Source: Botryosphaeria dothidea
Lineage: Eukaryota; Ascomycota; Dothideomycetes; Botryosphaeriales; Botryosphaeriaceae
NCBI GenBank assembly: GCA_011503125.2
Contig: WWBZ02000001.1
Span: forward strand, 3,906,001-3,970,000
Reading direction: 5' to 3'
Length of the DNA: 64,000 nucleotides
Shown here: piece by piece, positions 1 to 11,456 of the stretch
Position numbering within the stretch: the first letter of the stretch is position 1
Layout of the letters: the number at the start of each line of letters is the position of its first letter
Made by a program: the position numbers and the translations under genes
The notes under the pieces: generated by a model
Databases searched by the model: none
What the model saw: the letters and a program-made list of their open reading frames with translations, nothing else
What the model was told of the DNA's origin: nothing

Positions 1-1150
1 AACACCCCTCTCCTCGCTGAACTCCTCTACCATCCGCCTCGCACGTTCCATCAACGTTTCCAACACGCGCTCAGTGTACTCAAAACTGCCGTACTGCCGC
101 AGAAGAGAGACAGCATACCTCTTGACATCGTCATCCCGCGGCCTCTGCTGCACGATGTTGAGGAGGCGGTAGTCCGAAGTGTCTGCCTGAATGCCGTGGA
201 TGATCAGGAACGAGAACTTGCCTTCGGTAAGGTCCTCGCAGAGCCCCTTGGCGTCGCTGTACTGCGCGCTCGCCAGGTTAAGGTAATCGTCTCGGATCTG
301 AAAGAGGACTCCGATGACGTCCGCTAGGGCGCAGAGATCCCTGGGTGATTGGTTAGTGACGGGCTTCAAAAGAAAGCGCTGCGGGGGGTAATTTGACCAC
401 TTACAGCTTGCAGTCGCTCTCCGCCTGCATCAGCTTGATGGCCAGCCGGAATAGCCCGCCGGTCTTCTGAGCCACCATGCTGACGTATTCAGCCTCGGTC
501 GGACACCTGAACGAATCCCGCCAGAACAGATCCAACCCCTGGCCACGGTGCAGCTCGACGAGCTCTTCGCCAAAGATGCGCACAGCGTCTGGATTATCGA
601 GCTTGAGAACTTCCTGCAGCGCAAGGAAGTAGACGTAGTTGGCGCTGTTGATCGTTTGCGCCTCGCCGTAGATGCTGTGCGCCACAGGGATGCCGCGGCG
701 CAGCGTCGAGAAGTCCTCAATGTCGTCGACGAGCAGCGAGGCTGTGTGCAGCATCTCGACCACCCGCGTGATGCCTTCCAGCTTCTCGGTGGGGACGCCC
801 AGCCACTCGTTGAACGCCTGGATCAGCTGTCCGCGGATGTTCTTGCCTTTCTGCTGCAGCAGGTAGTTGTAGGGAGCCAGCAGGACGTCTTCTTGCCGCT
901 TCGTCCACTCCCGGCCTTGCTGGGGGTCGAGCTCTGCAGTTCGGCTTCCATCGTTCAGCGCGGAGTCCGTCGTGTCAGTGGATGCGTCTGAACTGGCGTC
1001 TTTGCCCTTGGGAATCCCAGGTGCAGGAGGCATAGCCCTTGGCAACATGGAGCTCTGGTCGCGGGACTGCCGCCATATCGACATGGATCGCAGGTTACTC
1101 AAGCTGAGCCGGCCCTGCGGATGGGGCTTGTACGTGCTCATTGTAGCCAT
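1..1150 (-). CDS. Geranylgeranyl diphosphate synthase (3' end off the window)
   Basis: Condenses FPP with IPP to GGPP, the probable precursor for the cyclase at 4603. Exon 1 runs 1150-405 and exon 2 340-<1, with an intron at 341-404. The first Asp-rich motif DDIED lies in exon 1 and the second (RDDYLN) in exon 2. Family landmarks [23 protein letters not shown] and KTGGLFRLA are all visible. The first 80 or so residues are a low-complexity extension before the catalytic fold. Two ATGs nine bases apart (1150 and 1141) could start the protein. The stop lies left of position 1. The residue after the first motif is Phe where many fungal GGPPSs have Asn. It may be a cluster paralogue or a housekeeping copy captured by the cluster; proximity to the cyclase favours the former. 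Confidence 0.93.
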
Positions 1151-2268
1151 CTTGGAAGGTGATAATCGGGAAGATCTGTATGGTGTTTCAACAAAACGAA
1201 CAATGAGTGTTCGAGTGGTCTGATCATCTGCGGCCTCATACTAATATCTAATCGGGACGGACAAAGAACGTGGAGCAATATCTAGACGGACAAAGCACGT
1301 GCAACAATACCTGGAACATCTCACAAGCAGCATTGCCCGATGCAGGCATTCTGGCCAGCAAGCTCTTTTACCCCTCCCCTCGTTTTCTCGGGCCGCGAGG
1401 ACTGAAGCGTCGGACCGACTGCTTTTTTTGCCACATGGGGTTAGCAGCCTGTCGGTATTGCGCACGTCGTACCCTTGTCCAGACAGTCCGGAGGAACCGG
1501 CACAATGGTTGAAGTCCTTCGAAGTGAGGCATTGTGTGTATCTGAGAAGAGGTTCAAGAGATGTGTTGCATGGGTAGTGATAAAGCACTCATGAAAACCA
1601 GTTGCGGCTGCAGCACAGACCGGGCACTCATCATCGCTCGAAGACTACATTTAAGAGTTTACATACTTTCTCTCTTTCTAGATGTGCGCTAAACTGCTCA
1701 TACTGTGCTGGAAAATTAGGACATCGATGTCACTGGTCATATGATTTACTTTATCAGAGCTAAATACACGCAAAGTAATCGGAAGATCGAATTTTCAACA
1801 GTCAGGACAGCCTTGGTATACATTTCATTGAGTCCAGGGATAGAGGTACAAAGGGATATAGTGTGGTGGCAAAATTCCATGTAAAAGTCGAACAAAGCAA
1901 GTCATAGGCAGAAATCGTAGCAATCATGTGTTACAGCTTTGGCTCATATCAGAATTTACTTCAATGCATTGATATTGACACTATGAAAACATAAATCCTT
2001 CCAATCTTCTCAATCTTTACTAGTGTGACACAAAACGGTTGATTGCTCCCAATCCCTCTCTATCATCTCTAATCTCTCGTTCCCCTTCCCTTCTACTCTT
2101 CTTGTCCTCCCTGTGACCTCGGTATATGCATTTTCGACACAGTTGAAGATTTAAATAGATGCTGCAAAAAGTCAGGACATTAGATTGAGCTAACAAGTCA
2201 GTCTTGCTCTTCGAGCGCACCTGGGGACGTTCCATGAACGCTTATCGAGATCACGCTAAGAAGCTCTA
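1151..2268. other. Intergenic between GGPP synthase 5' end and P450 3' end
   Basis: No convincing gene; only short unsupported open frames. Apart from the tandem duplication near its left end, it is A+T-richer DNA holding the GGPP synthase promoter and the P450 terminator region. Confidence 0.6.
1256..1313. repeat. Imperfect 29-bp tandem duplication in the GGPP synthase promoter
   Basis: Two adjacent 29-base units, 1256-1284 and 1285-1313, match at 24 of 29 positions and both begin GACGGACAAAG. The second unit contains CACGTG. The pair lies about 105-165 bases upstream of the GGPP synthase ATG at 1150. Confidence 0.6.
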
Positions 2269-4126
2269 TTATTTCACCAGAACCCTAAAGCCCTTGGACT
2301 CCAGCTTGGGGAGCGGAATGAGGAAGTCATGAGTCTGCATGATATCAGACTCGTCCGTCTCATACAACTGAAGGTTGGGGCCACCAGGACGGAACATGAG
2401 GGCCATGAGGATGTTGAGTTCTCCGTAGGCCAAGCTGCAGTATGTCACGTCAGTCATTAGGGCCCAATGGATCAAAGTGGCGAGAAACGTACCTCATGCC
2501 GAGGCAAGAGCGCGAACCCTTGGCGAAGGGGACGTAGTTGCGCTTCAGGGCCGGGTTGACGTTGTCGCCCAGCCACCGCTCGGGAATGAACTCGAAGGGT
2601 TTCTCGTAGACTTTGGGGTCGGTGTGCATCATGAAGGCGGACATGCCGACAGGTACGCCGCGCGGGATGGTCCATTCCTTGTACTGCAGAGCCATGTCGG
2701 GCGATACGCGGGGCAGGCGGTGCATGACACCGTAGCTGAGACTATGGGTCACGTTAGTTAATGATGTGGAGCATGAAGAGAAGTCATGTCTTACCGAAGA
2801 CCCTCATGGATGACTGCCTGAAGGTAAGGCAGCTTCTCGATCTGAGCCCAGGTAGGGAACGTATTGGGATAATCGGCCATGATATCCTTGAGCTCGAGCT
2901 GCAGTCTTTCCCTGATGTGTGGCTTCTGAAGGACGTAGAAGGTGATAAAGTCGAGGGTACGGGCAACGCTGACACTGCCAGCGCCGAAGAGGATCTGTGC
3001 TTCCTTGACGAGGCGGTCGACGGAAAGCTCGGACTCAGGCATGTCGCTGTCAAGGACGTGGCGGAAGAGGGAGGTGCGGCTGCCGTCTGTCTTGGCTTCC
3101 TTTCCACTGCGCTTGTCGGCCATGGCCTTCTCAATGCTTCTCTTGGCAAACTTCCAAAGAGTCAGTCGGAATCGTAGTGACAATGCTGCAGAATGGTAGA
3201 CCTACCTTCTCAAAGTCCTTCGGTCCTTCGCTGTGCGGCAGGATCCACGAGACGACGGATTCGGGGATCCAAGTGATGATCTTGACAAGCCAAGGGAATG
3301 CAACCATGACGGGAATGGACAAGATGACACCGTGGACCAGCTCAAACCAGTCACTGGCGAAGTTGGGATCATCCAAAAAGTCAGGAGCATCATCGGTACA
3401 GATTCTGGTGATGACGTCTCCGGAGAATGCGAAGAAGGCATGATCCAGGCGGACGACGCGGCCGGAGCCACTTAGCTCTTGAAGGCGCTTGTCAAGCTTC
3501 TTAGCGAGTTCGCGGAGCATGGGCTCCATCTTGGTAGCTCCAAGGCGGGAGAAGAAAGGCTCAAGTGGCTTTCTGCGTCTGCGGTGGAGGTCGTGCGGAG
3601 TAGTGAGGAAATGAGAGTCTACACAGTCAGCGTACTGATCAAGCGCGGTAAGAATAAGGTCTTACCTTCAAAGTTCAGGCCTTTGACAAATTCGTGATAG
3701 TTCTCGGTGCGACGGACGCTGCCAGCGACGTAGAGAGTATTGTAAAACTCTCCATCATCGATGGACAGCTCATGGGGATTGATGCGCACAATGGGTCCTT
3801 TGAAATATCAGCAGAGGTGACTAGCAATGGCGAAGACTGGCCAGCTTACCATATTTGTTGTGAAGGTCCTTGATTTTGAAGACATACTTGCCCTGCTTGA
3901 TGACGTCGTAGTAGAACTCGTACCAGCCAGTAAGAGCGGCGATTTTGGGGCCAGGGAAGCGGGCCAGCGGGGAAAGAAAGAGGCGGTAAACGGAAAGCCA
4001 GACCAAGTAGCCAGCAGACAGAACGGCGCCACTCAGGGCTGCTCTGCCAACGAAAGTCTGGGGAAGACGAGCGAGCGCGGCCTGCGTGACCGCAGCAGCA
4101 TTCACGGCGTCAATTGCAGGCGGCAT
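2269..4126 (-). CDS. Cytochrome P450 (trichodiene-oxygenase-like), cluster oxidase 1
   Basis: Probable ER-bound monooxygenase decorating the terpene skeleton. Six exons (4126-3850, 3797-3666, 3618-3206, 3150-2795, 2741-2493, 2434-2269) join in frame to 530 residues, normal for a fungal P450. An N-terminal membrane segment is followed by the Pro-rich hinge RFPGPK. The K-helix ExxR is EGLR, the meander contains PERW, and the heme loop is FAKGSRSCLG with the Cys ligand. The I-helix reads GAGSVSVART, so the usual acidic-Thr pair is not present. It is divergent from the terpene cyclase across 476 bases, suggesting a shared promoter. The exact substrate cannot be read from sequence. Confidence 0.92.
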
Positions 4127-4602
4127 TTTCAGAACACCATGAAAAACATGAACTTGAAGGTTTCGCGTGTTTGCAACTCGAGGAATATGACATTTAAAGG
4201 TACCTGTAGTCTGTTGTTGTTGGTGTTATGTCCGCCCGGCCGGCGATACTGTTGTGCCAACACTTGCGCTCTCCGACATGCTCTTCGGCCCACGGTGCTA
4301 CTCCGAGAGAAAATGCCCCATTAAGCAACGCCGCAAGTAATTCCACCACCGGACCTTCCCGATTATTTTCCGGCGCAGGAACACCATGCCAATGGCCGAC
4401 TCCGCAGGCCGCTAAAACACAGGACTCTAGCGCTTCTCATGTTTCTTCGACAACATCTATTTAGTTCAGAACGCCGGCCTGCAAGCTGTCGTTCACTTCA
4501 AAACCACCTCCATGAGCGCCAGTGACTTCGTTTATCTTACTCTCCTCAACGTTGTCCTTCTCAGCTTCTACATTCTTCTCCAGATTTCTCTCGCCCAGCA
4601 AG
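4127..4602. promoter_or_regulatory. Bidirectional promoter, P450 and terpene cyclase
   Basis: A 476-base gap separates the divergent start codons of the P450 and the cyclase. It contains a CTTCGG core near 4283 related to the cluster motif described below, and a TTTAAA stretch near 4193 that could be a TATA-like element for the P450. Co-regulation is an inference from the layout. Confidence 0.5.
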
Positions 4603-5879
4603 ATGCAGCTCCTCTACTCTAAGCTTGTCGACCCGTCCGAGTACGACATGGACGGGCTCAGCGACCCTCAGCTGGACCTCCGTATCAGCAAGTACGCCGA
4701 CTTCGAGGAGATTGGCACCATCCGCGCCCAGGAGGACTGGAGAAAGCATGTTGGCGGGATCTCCGAATTCTACCGTGGCGGTCTGGGCCCTAGGTTCAAC
4801 TTCATGGCCATTGCCGTGCCTGAGTGCCTGCCTGAGCGCCTCGAGATCATCTCTTATGCCAACGAATTTGCTTTCCTTTACGATGGTTAGCCACCCATGA
4901 ACAACCGCTCGCAAGCGATGAAGCTGACGGAGGGATGCAGACATGGTCGACAACGTCAGCAAGGAGGATGGCGATGAATTGAACGACCAGTTGATGGCTG
5001 CCTTTGCTGAGGCTGCCAAGACGGGCAAGATCACGCAAGCATTGACAGGGAAGAGATATGTTCAAGCCCAGATGCTGCTTGAGATGATGGCCATCGACAA
5101 GCCTCGCGCCCTCGTAGCCATGAAGGCTTGGGCCGAGTTCGTCCAACTGGCGTCCGGTCGTGAGCACTTTACCGATTTCCCCTCCCTGGACGACTATATT
5201 CCTTACCGCATTCTCGACGTCGGTGAAATGTAAGTATAGAATCCCCACCAGAGCCCCAGGCTCGGGTGTCGGTTCCAGATTGAACGCGCTGCTGACTTTC
5301 TCCAGGTTCTGGTTCGGCATGCTCACATTCGGCATGGGCCTGACAATTCCGGAGGAGGAGATCGAGGAGTGCCGCCGCCTCAGCCGCGACGCCTACATCA
5401 TCTTCGGTCTGCAAAACGACCTCTACTCGTGGGACAAGGAGGTCGCAGCGGCCGAGAAGATCGGCCAAAAGCACGTCGTCAACGCCGTGTACGTCATCAT
5501 GAAGGAGCATGGCTGTGGCGTCGAGGACGCCAAGCAGATCTGCCGCCGCGTCATCCGCGAGCACGAGGCCGAGTACATCAAGATGCTGCGCGTCGTCGAG
5601 AAACGCACCGACCTCAGCCCAGATCTCAAGCGCTTCGTCGAGGCCCTGCAGTACAGCTCCACCGGCAATGTGCTCTGGTCCGTTCTGTGCCCCCGCTACC
5701 ACAACCATGTCGACTTCAATGAGCGCCAGTACTACCGCATGAGGCACGGCGCTACCTCCGTCCCGCCCACCCATGACTACGGTATCAAGACTGTCTTCGA
5801 GCCTCCGCAGCCTTTCCTGGCCGCGCCCGCCACTTCCTCCATGGTGACCCAGTCTGTTGAGGTCAAGGCGTCTGCTTGA
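4603..5879 (+). CDS. Stand-alone class I terpene cyclase (fusicoccadiene-synthase cyclase-domain type)
   Basis: Ionises a linear prenyl diphosphate and cyclises it; this is the probable scaffold-forming enzyme of the cluster. Exons 4603-4885, 4941-5229 and 5306-5879 join in frame to 381 residues. The metal-binding motif DDMVD and the second motif NDLYSWDKE are intact. Segments such as GPRF, PECLPERLE, SYANEFAFL and DVGEMFWFG resemble the N-terminal cyclase half of fungal chimeric prenyltransferase-cyclases such as fusicoccadiene synthase. In those proteins a prenyltransferase half follows; here the protein stops after a short tail. GGPP would come from the gene at 1-1150. The ATG at 4603 was chosen because homology starts there; an in-frame codon at 4522 is also possible. 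A C20 substrate is inferred, and a C25 substrate cannot be excluded. Confidence 0.92.
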
Positions 5880-7555
5880 TCGTAGAAAGAGCTATCATGG
5901 GACTTACTCGACATTACTATCTAGCGATTTTCAGCGGAATACTTGCTCGTGTCTTTCGGCACACTCGCAATGGAAGAAAGGAGGACCGAGCAATGCGGAA
6001 GTTTTTGGCTGGGCTTGATTACTAGTCATCGAAGAATTTCACGCGTCAGATTAAGGTTGACATCCAGCCTCAGAAGTACGACGTTTGGCGCACTGGGTTT
6101 CAACGGAAATTGGCAGCATTACTTTAGATTCAGACCTTTCAATGGAACTCAACTCCTGCATGTACAGATCAGTCGTACGAAGATGCTTAGTGATAACCCT
6201 CCTGTTGATTGTATTGACTACCTTTCCACCAACAGAGCTTTCATTTACCCCTTGCAATCCTTTTGAGGCATCGTGGTTTCTTGCCATCTGGGGCCTCTTC
6301 ACCAGGTAAACATTCTTGCTTCGGCTACTATAACGTTAAAACATCTAAAAATGCGCATCAAATGGCTTGTAGGCATTTGGAAGCGGATATTGGTGCCTTT
6401 ATATTGAATCCTTAGAAGAATCCAACATAGGAGTTCGAATAAAGGTAGGGTTAATCCTCGGGATGCAAGTGTTTGAACTCAATGGATTATCCCTCTAAGG
6501 GTCTCTACAAGTCAGCTAACTACGGAAGATTCAGACGTATGCGCTAAGCTCCTTTCGGATGTTCTGTTTAGACTAAGCTACTTGTGGAGCTGGGAGACTT
6601 TCAACAGCAAGCATCTATTTGATTCTGTACAACTGTGTGAGAAAAGAGTTGATTGCTGGTATCTCATAATTATCGCAAAACGAAGTTTTAATGAATAAAT
6701 TATTATAAGGAGATATGGTTCGTCATGACCGTCGGCAAAAAGCGAGGCTGGCCATCTCGGCGGAGGTGTTTATCGAAATCCGTGTTCTCCAGAATAATTC
6801 CGGACATACGCACGTTTAAAAGAGCAGATTAAGCTGCTGAGCGAATGAAACTCTTGCTTCCGCCACCATTACCAACCAAGGAAGCCATATTCAATTGCAG
6901 CGTTCAATGCGCTAGCCCAAGAAGGAGGTTCGAGGTTCACTCAAAACTGTTTTCTGCCCGACGGCAGCGCACGCCTGCCCAGGAAGAATGAAAGACTATT
7001 GAGCAACAGAAGAGGAAGCGTGATAGATACCTTCCGCAAAGTGAACGGATGAACGGAACATACGTGTTCCTCGGACCTTCTGATTCGGGTAGGTTGTCAC
7101 TACCCTCCCGCGCGACTCATGAAGCTTCCGCGTCGATGATACCCGGAGTGTCGTGGCAGTCGCGGAATAGGACCAACCATCCAAAATCAATTGCGGACAT
7201 TGGAAAATTAGTTTTCTTCTCACATTCGGATAGAGCAGCAGTTGTTTCTCGGGATTTGATGTTCTTTTGTGGCTCGCCGGTCTTTTTCGGCTTTCGCGAG
7301 CAAAATTTACTCGATGCGGACTGAGTGCGAACCGTCTCCGAAGTGGCTGCGCCCCCCCCCCCCCGAATTTGCTCGACATCGCGGCCACCTGTCCTTCATG
7401 GTCTGTATCTGGGTCAGTCCCAATGAGTGGCAGAGTTTAAAGCTATTAAAGACAAACCCAGGAGTTCTCAACAGCACACGGCGGTAGTCATACGAGTCCA
7501 TTTTTGCCTTCGCTCTTTATTCAGCCGAAATCCTTTTCCGTACTCGGTCACCAAC
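5880..7555. other. Intergenic region upstream of HMG-CoA synthase
   Basis: About 1.7 kb without a supportable gene. It contains a run of 13 C at 7352-7364 and a CCGAAGT site at 7338-7344. The stretch 6500-6800 is A+T-rich. No repeat or transposon signature was recognised. Confidence 0.6.
7338..7344 (-). promoter_or_regulatory. Candidate cluster motif ACTTCGG upstream of HMG-CoA synthase
   Basis: CCGAAGT on the + strand, 212-218 bases upstream of the HMG-CoA synthase ATG. It is one of nine intergenic copies in the first 30 kb. Confidence 0.4.
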
Positions 7556-9209
7556 ATGGCACCTCAAAATATCGGTATCAAGGCAGTTGAGCTCTATTTC
7601 CCTGCTCAATGTGTTGATCAGGCCGACCTCGAAAATTTTGATGGCGTGGCCCAAGGCAAATACACCATTGGGCTCGGTCAAACTCGGATGAGTTTCTGTG
7701 ATGATAGAGAAGGTTTGTGCCGCCTTGATCTTACTTTTCTCAGCACCACTGACTTGATTCTGCATAGACATCTACTCTTTGGCTTTGACTGCCGTTTCGT
7801 CGCTGTTGAGAAAGTACAATGTCGACCCCAACAGCATTGGGCGTCTTGAAGTCGGCACTGAGACCCTAATCGACAAGTCCAAATCTGTGAAGTCCGTGCT
7901 GATGCAACTATTCCCGGAGAATTCCAACATCGAGGGCGTGGACACGGTGAACGCCTGCTACGGCGGCACAAACGCCGTCCTCAACGCCGTCAACTGGATC
8001 GAGTGTTCGGCCTGGGATGGCCGTGACGCCATTGTTGTAGCCGGAGACATTGCGCTTTACAAGAAGGGCAACGCGCGCCCAACTGGTGGTGCTGGTTGTG
8101 TCGCCCTGTTGATTGGCCCGAATGCGCCCGTTGTCTTGGAGCCCATCCGCGGCTCTTACATGGCGCACGTTTACGACTTTTACAAGCCCGATCTTACCAG
8201 CGAGTATCCGTACGTCGACGGCCATTATTCCATTCGTTGCTACACCGAGGCAATCGATGCCTGCTACAAAGCGTACAACTCTCGCGAGAAGCTCGTCCTT
8301 TCCAATAGCACGTACACGAAAAACAGGACGAATGGTGTCAACGGAGTCAACGGACACAAGCCCGTAAACGGGACGAACGGAGCCAATGGAGTCAACGGCC
8401 ATAACGGTACCAACGGGCACAGCGCCGCCGCCGAGGCGAACGGCATCAACAGCGTCCACAAGGAGGTGCCACTGGACAGGTTCGACTACATGGCCTTCCA
8501 CGCCCCCACGTGCAAACTCGTCAGCAAGTCGTACGCGCGCATGCTGTACAACGACTACCTCTCGGACCCGAAGAACCCCCTCTTCGCTGAAGTACCCGAG
8601 GGCGTCCGCGATCTCGACTACGCGGCTTCCATCTCCGACAAGACCATCGAGAAGACGTTCATGTCTCTGGTAAGCCCGAGCCCACAGCCGCAACGCCCGG
8701 CCCGCAAGCTAACGTGCAGCAGTCGAAGAAGCGCTTCGCCAGCCGCGTCCAGCCGGCCATCCAGGTGCCGACCATGTGCGGCAACATGTACACCGGCAGC
8801 GTCTGGGCGGGCCTGGTCAGCCTGCTGAGCAACGTCGGGTCCGACGAGCTCCAGGGGAAGCGCATTGGCCTCTTTAGCTACGGCAGCGGTCTCGCGTCCT
8901 CGCTGCTATCGTTTAGAGTGAATGGCAGCACGGCGGAGATAACGGATAAGGTGGACCTGCACCGACGCTTGGATGCGCGCGAGGTGGTCGCTCCACAGGT
9001 GTACGATGACGTAAGTAGCCCTCCGGCAACAACCAATGGAAAGATGCAGCCGCGCTGACAGTGCCGAAAAGATGTGCAACCTCCGAGAGGAGGCCCACTT
9101 GAAGAAAGGTTTCAAGCCAAAGGGAGCTGTTGAAAGGATCCTGCCGGGTACCTACTATCTGGAGGAGGTGGATGAGATGTTTCGAAGGATCTACGCCATT
9201 AAAGCCTAG
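7556..9209 (+). CDS. ERG13: HMG-CoA synthase, cluster copy
   Basis: Condenses acetoacetyl-CoA with acetyl-CoA to HMG-CoA, the second step of the mevalonate pathway. Exons 7556-7712, 7768-8669, 8720-9010 and 9072-9209 give 495 residues. Catalytic Cys lies in [10 protein letters not shown], and the His region is [34 protein letters not shown] and [13 protein letters not shown] are further family blocks. Between about residues 238 and 275 is an Asn-Gly-rich insertion built of repeated NGVNG/NGTNG units. The first intron has a weak donor (GTTTGT) but is required for frame. With the thiolase, reductase and mevalonate kinase of this window it forms a cluster-borne early mevalonate pathway. A housekeeping copy is expected elsewhere. 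Confidence 0.95.
8331..8420 (+). repeat. Asn-Gly coding repeat inside HMG-CoA synthase
   Basis: About 90 bases of degenerate AAYGGN-type repeats encode an NG-rich loop. The reading frame is kept. Several fungal HMG-CoA synthases have low-complexity loops in this area, so it may be a lineage feature. Confidence 0.6.
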
Positions 9210-9702
9210 ATGTCTGTGATGACTGCTGATTGGAGTCTTCGACTTGTGGCGTTATGTTGCTTTTTCTTTATGGTTCTCTTTACGCATTTACTTCATCATT
9301 TTTTGTTACTTTCGTTTGCAACATAACGGAATATAGAGTTAGATTCCTCATCTAAAGTCCATTTGAACACAAGGAGTACCCAAGCTTGCGCTTCGTTGAG
9401 ACACCAGTTATGCGATAATATTGATACTTGACAGCTGCTCCGATTAAGATGGGTTCTATGAAATTTGCGGTGATTGCGCTGCCATTTCGGAGGTTAGGGG
9501 ATGCCGCCTTTGGTTATGATGGCGCTCGGCCCGAGCGGGCACATGTCCATTGGCGCGTGGGCTTTCTTTTCCAAGTATCTTGTCATTTTGCATTTGGATG
9601 TTCCTGGTCTTCTTTTTTAATATAGCCCCCATCGTTTTGCCCATCTGCAGTGAGGTTTCGATCCAATTGTCCCGCTTACAATTGGCGCGACCCCTGTTCG
9701 TG
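9210..9702. promoter_or_regulatory. Intergenic region and promoter of P450 2
   Basis: Contains the HMG-CoA synthase 3' region and the P450 promoter. A perfect inverted repeat, CGCTCGG-C-CCGAGCG, lies at 9523-9537, about 165-180 bases before the chosen ATG. Its inner 13-mer recurs at 12571. Confidence 0.5.
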
Positions 9703-11456
9703 ATGACGGCATCATTCCTTCAGCTTGGTCTTGTAGGCGCCTTGGCGCTCTTCTCGTCAATCATCCTTATCATTATCTGGTGGTCTTTTGAGTTTTGGAG
9801 ATACAACAGCACTCTGCGCCAATTTGCTTGGGTGGACGTCAACAATAAGGAATGGTTCCCCAAATTGAAAGCATTTCTGCGAGGGTTCTCAAACGCGCGA
9901 GATGTCATTACCAAAGGATACGAAGAGGTAACCAGCCGATTTTCAACGCGAATTATCAATACTGACTTCCTTTCAAGTATAGCAAGAATGGAAAGATGTT
10001 CGTGACGATCGACCAGACCGGCCGCCCGCAAGTCTTTATTTCTCCTGCGCACCTGGACGAGGCATTGAGAATCGACGGCACAGTCCTGGACGAGCATTCT
10101 TTCTTCCCAATGACCATAGCCGAGAAGTACACATTTGGCGGATACGGGCAACCAATTGGCATCAACGGACAGCATGTTGTCTGCATCCGCGGACTTACCC
10201 GGAACATGCATCGTCTCTCAGAAGACCTCAGCGATGAGACCGAGTATGCTCTGGGGAAGTACTGGGGGCATGAATCGCAATGGAAGGAGGTGAAGCTTGT
10301 CGAAACTTGCAAGTTTCTCACTGGTGCAGTAACGAGCCGGATGCTTGTTGGCTTGCCATTGTGTAAGTCTTTAAGGTTCATATCGTGGATCAAACTAAAG
10401 CTGATATGGTACAGGCCGGAACGAAGAATATCTCGATGTATCCCTCAGGTGGAACAACAGCCTCATGCTTACTGCTGGGCTTATCAACCTCTTTCCTGAC
10501 TCTCTGCAGCCGTACGTCATAGCTACCCTGATTACATACTGGCCACTAACCTCACACCCTGCAGGCTCATTGCACCTCTTCTCATGATCCACACGAAAAG
10601 ACTTACCGACCAAGGTCTCAAGTTTCTGGCCCCTCCTGCTCGAAGCCGTATTTCGGATCGGGAGAATCAAACAGACGGCAAAAGCTGGGAGGAGCCCTTC
10701 GACTACATGAAATTCCTCCTGGACGAACCGAGCGGATTCAATAACTGCATGAACAACAATCCAACCGCTTTAGCCCGGGGCGTCATGATGATCAACGCTG
10801 CCGCCTTCTTCGCATCCGCATACGGCGTCGTGAACGCCTTGCTCGACATCCTGTCCGCGCCGCCGGAGCTCGACCTCATGGAGAAGCTGCGTGCGGAGTG
10901 CGAAGCCGTAGCCAACGATCCGGAAGACAACCTCACCAGCAAGGTCGGCATCAACAAGTTGGTCCACCTCGACTCGGTGGTGCGGGAGAGCATGCGCTTC
11001 AACGCCCTCGACTACACTGCGATGCACCGCTTCGTCAAGCCGAGGGAAGGGTACACGTTCTCCACCGGCGAGCACCTGCCGCAAGGAACGCACATTGTCT
11101 TTCCGTCCGGCCCGTACCAGCACGAGGACGAGCTTTACCCTAATGGGGCCGAGTTTGAGCCATTCCGCTTCTCCGATGAGACTGAAGGGGCTCCCAAGCA
11201 TCATGTAAACGGCCCGGTCAATGCGGTTTCCACTGGTAAGTACCACTTCCCGTGGGGCATTGGCAAGTCGCAGTGCCCCGGAAGGTTCTTTGCGGTGCAC
11301 GAGATCAAGATCATTCTTGCCCACATTCTCTTGAACTACGACATCAAGCCGATGGCTAGGAGGCCTGCGAGCATGCCGATTGGCACCTTCGCGCTTCCGG
11401 ACGAGAGCATCACCATTTCTATCCGGCGGAGAAGCACTGAGAAAATGGAAACGTAG
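9703..11456 (+). CDS. Cytochrome P450 (ent-kaurene-oxidase/GA-type superfamily), cluster oxidase 2
   Basis: Membrane-bound monooxygenase, probably acting on the cyclised terpene. Exons 9703-9927, 9978-10362, 10415-10511 and 10565-11456 give 532 residues. A long hydrophobic anchor (GLVGALALFSSIILIII) opens the protein. The K-helix motif is ESMR and the heme loop is FPWGIGKSQCPGR. Overall spacing resembles fungal diterpenoid P450s of the ent-kaurene-oxidase kind. The I-helix region, NAAAFFASAYG, has no Thr where relatives have an AAIHTTS-like sequence. The ATG at 9703 was preferred because it starts directly before the anchor; an upstream in-frame ATG at 9598 is possible. Regiochemistry is unknown. 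Confidence 0.92.

Noticed and set aside
7352..7364. C13 run (and G15 run at 15407-15421)
   Set aside because: Simple homopolymers, possibly with uncertain length from sequencing; no function claimed.
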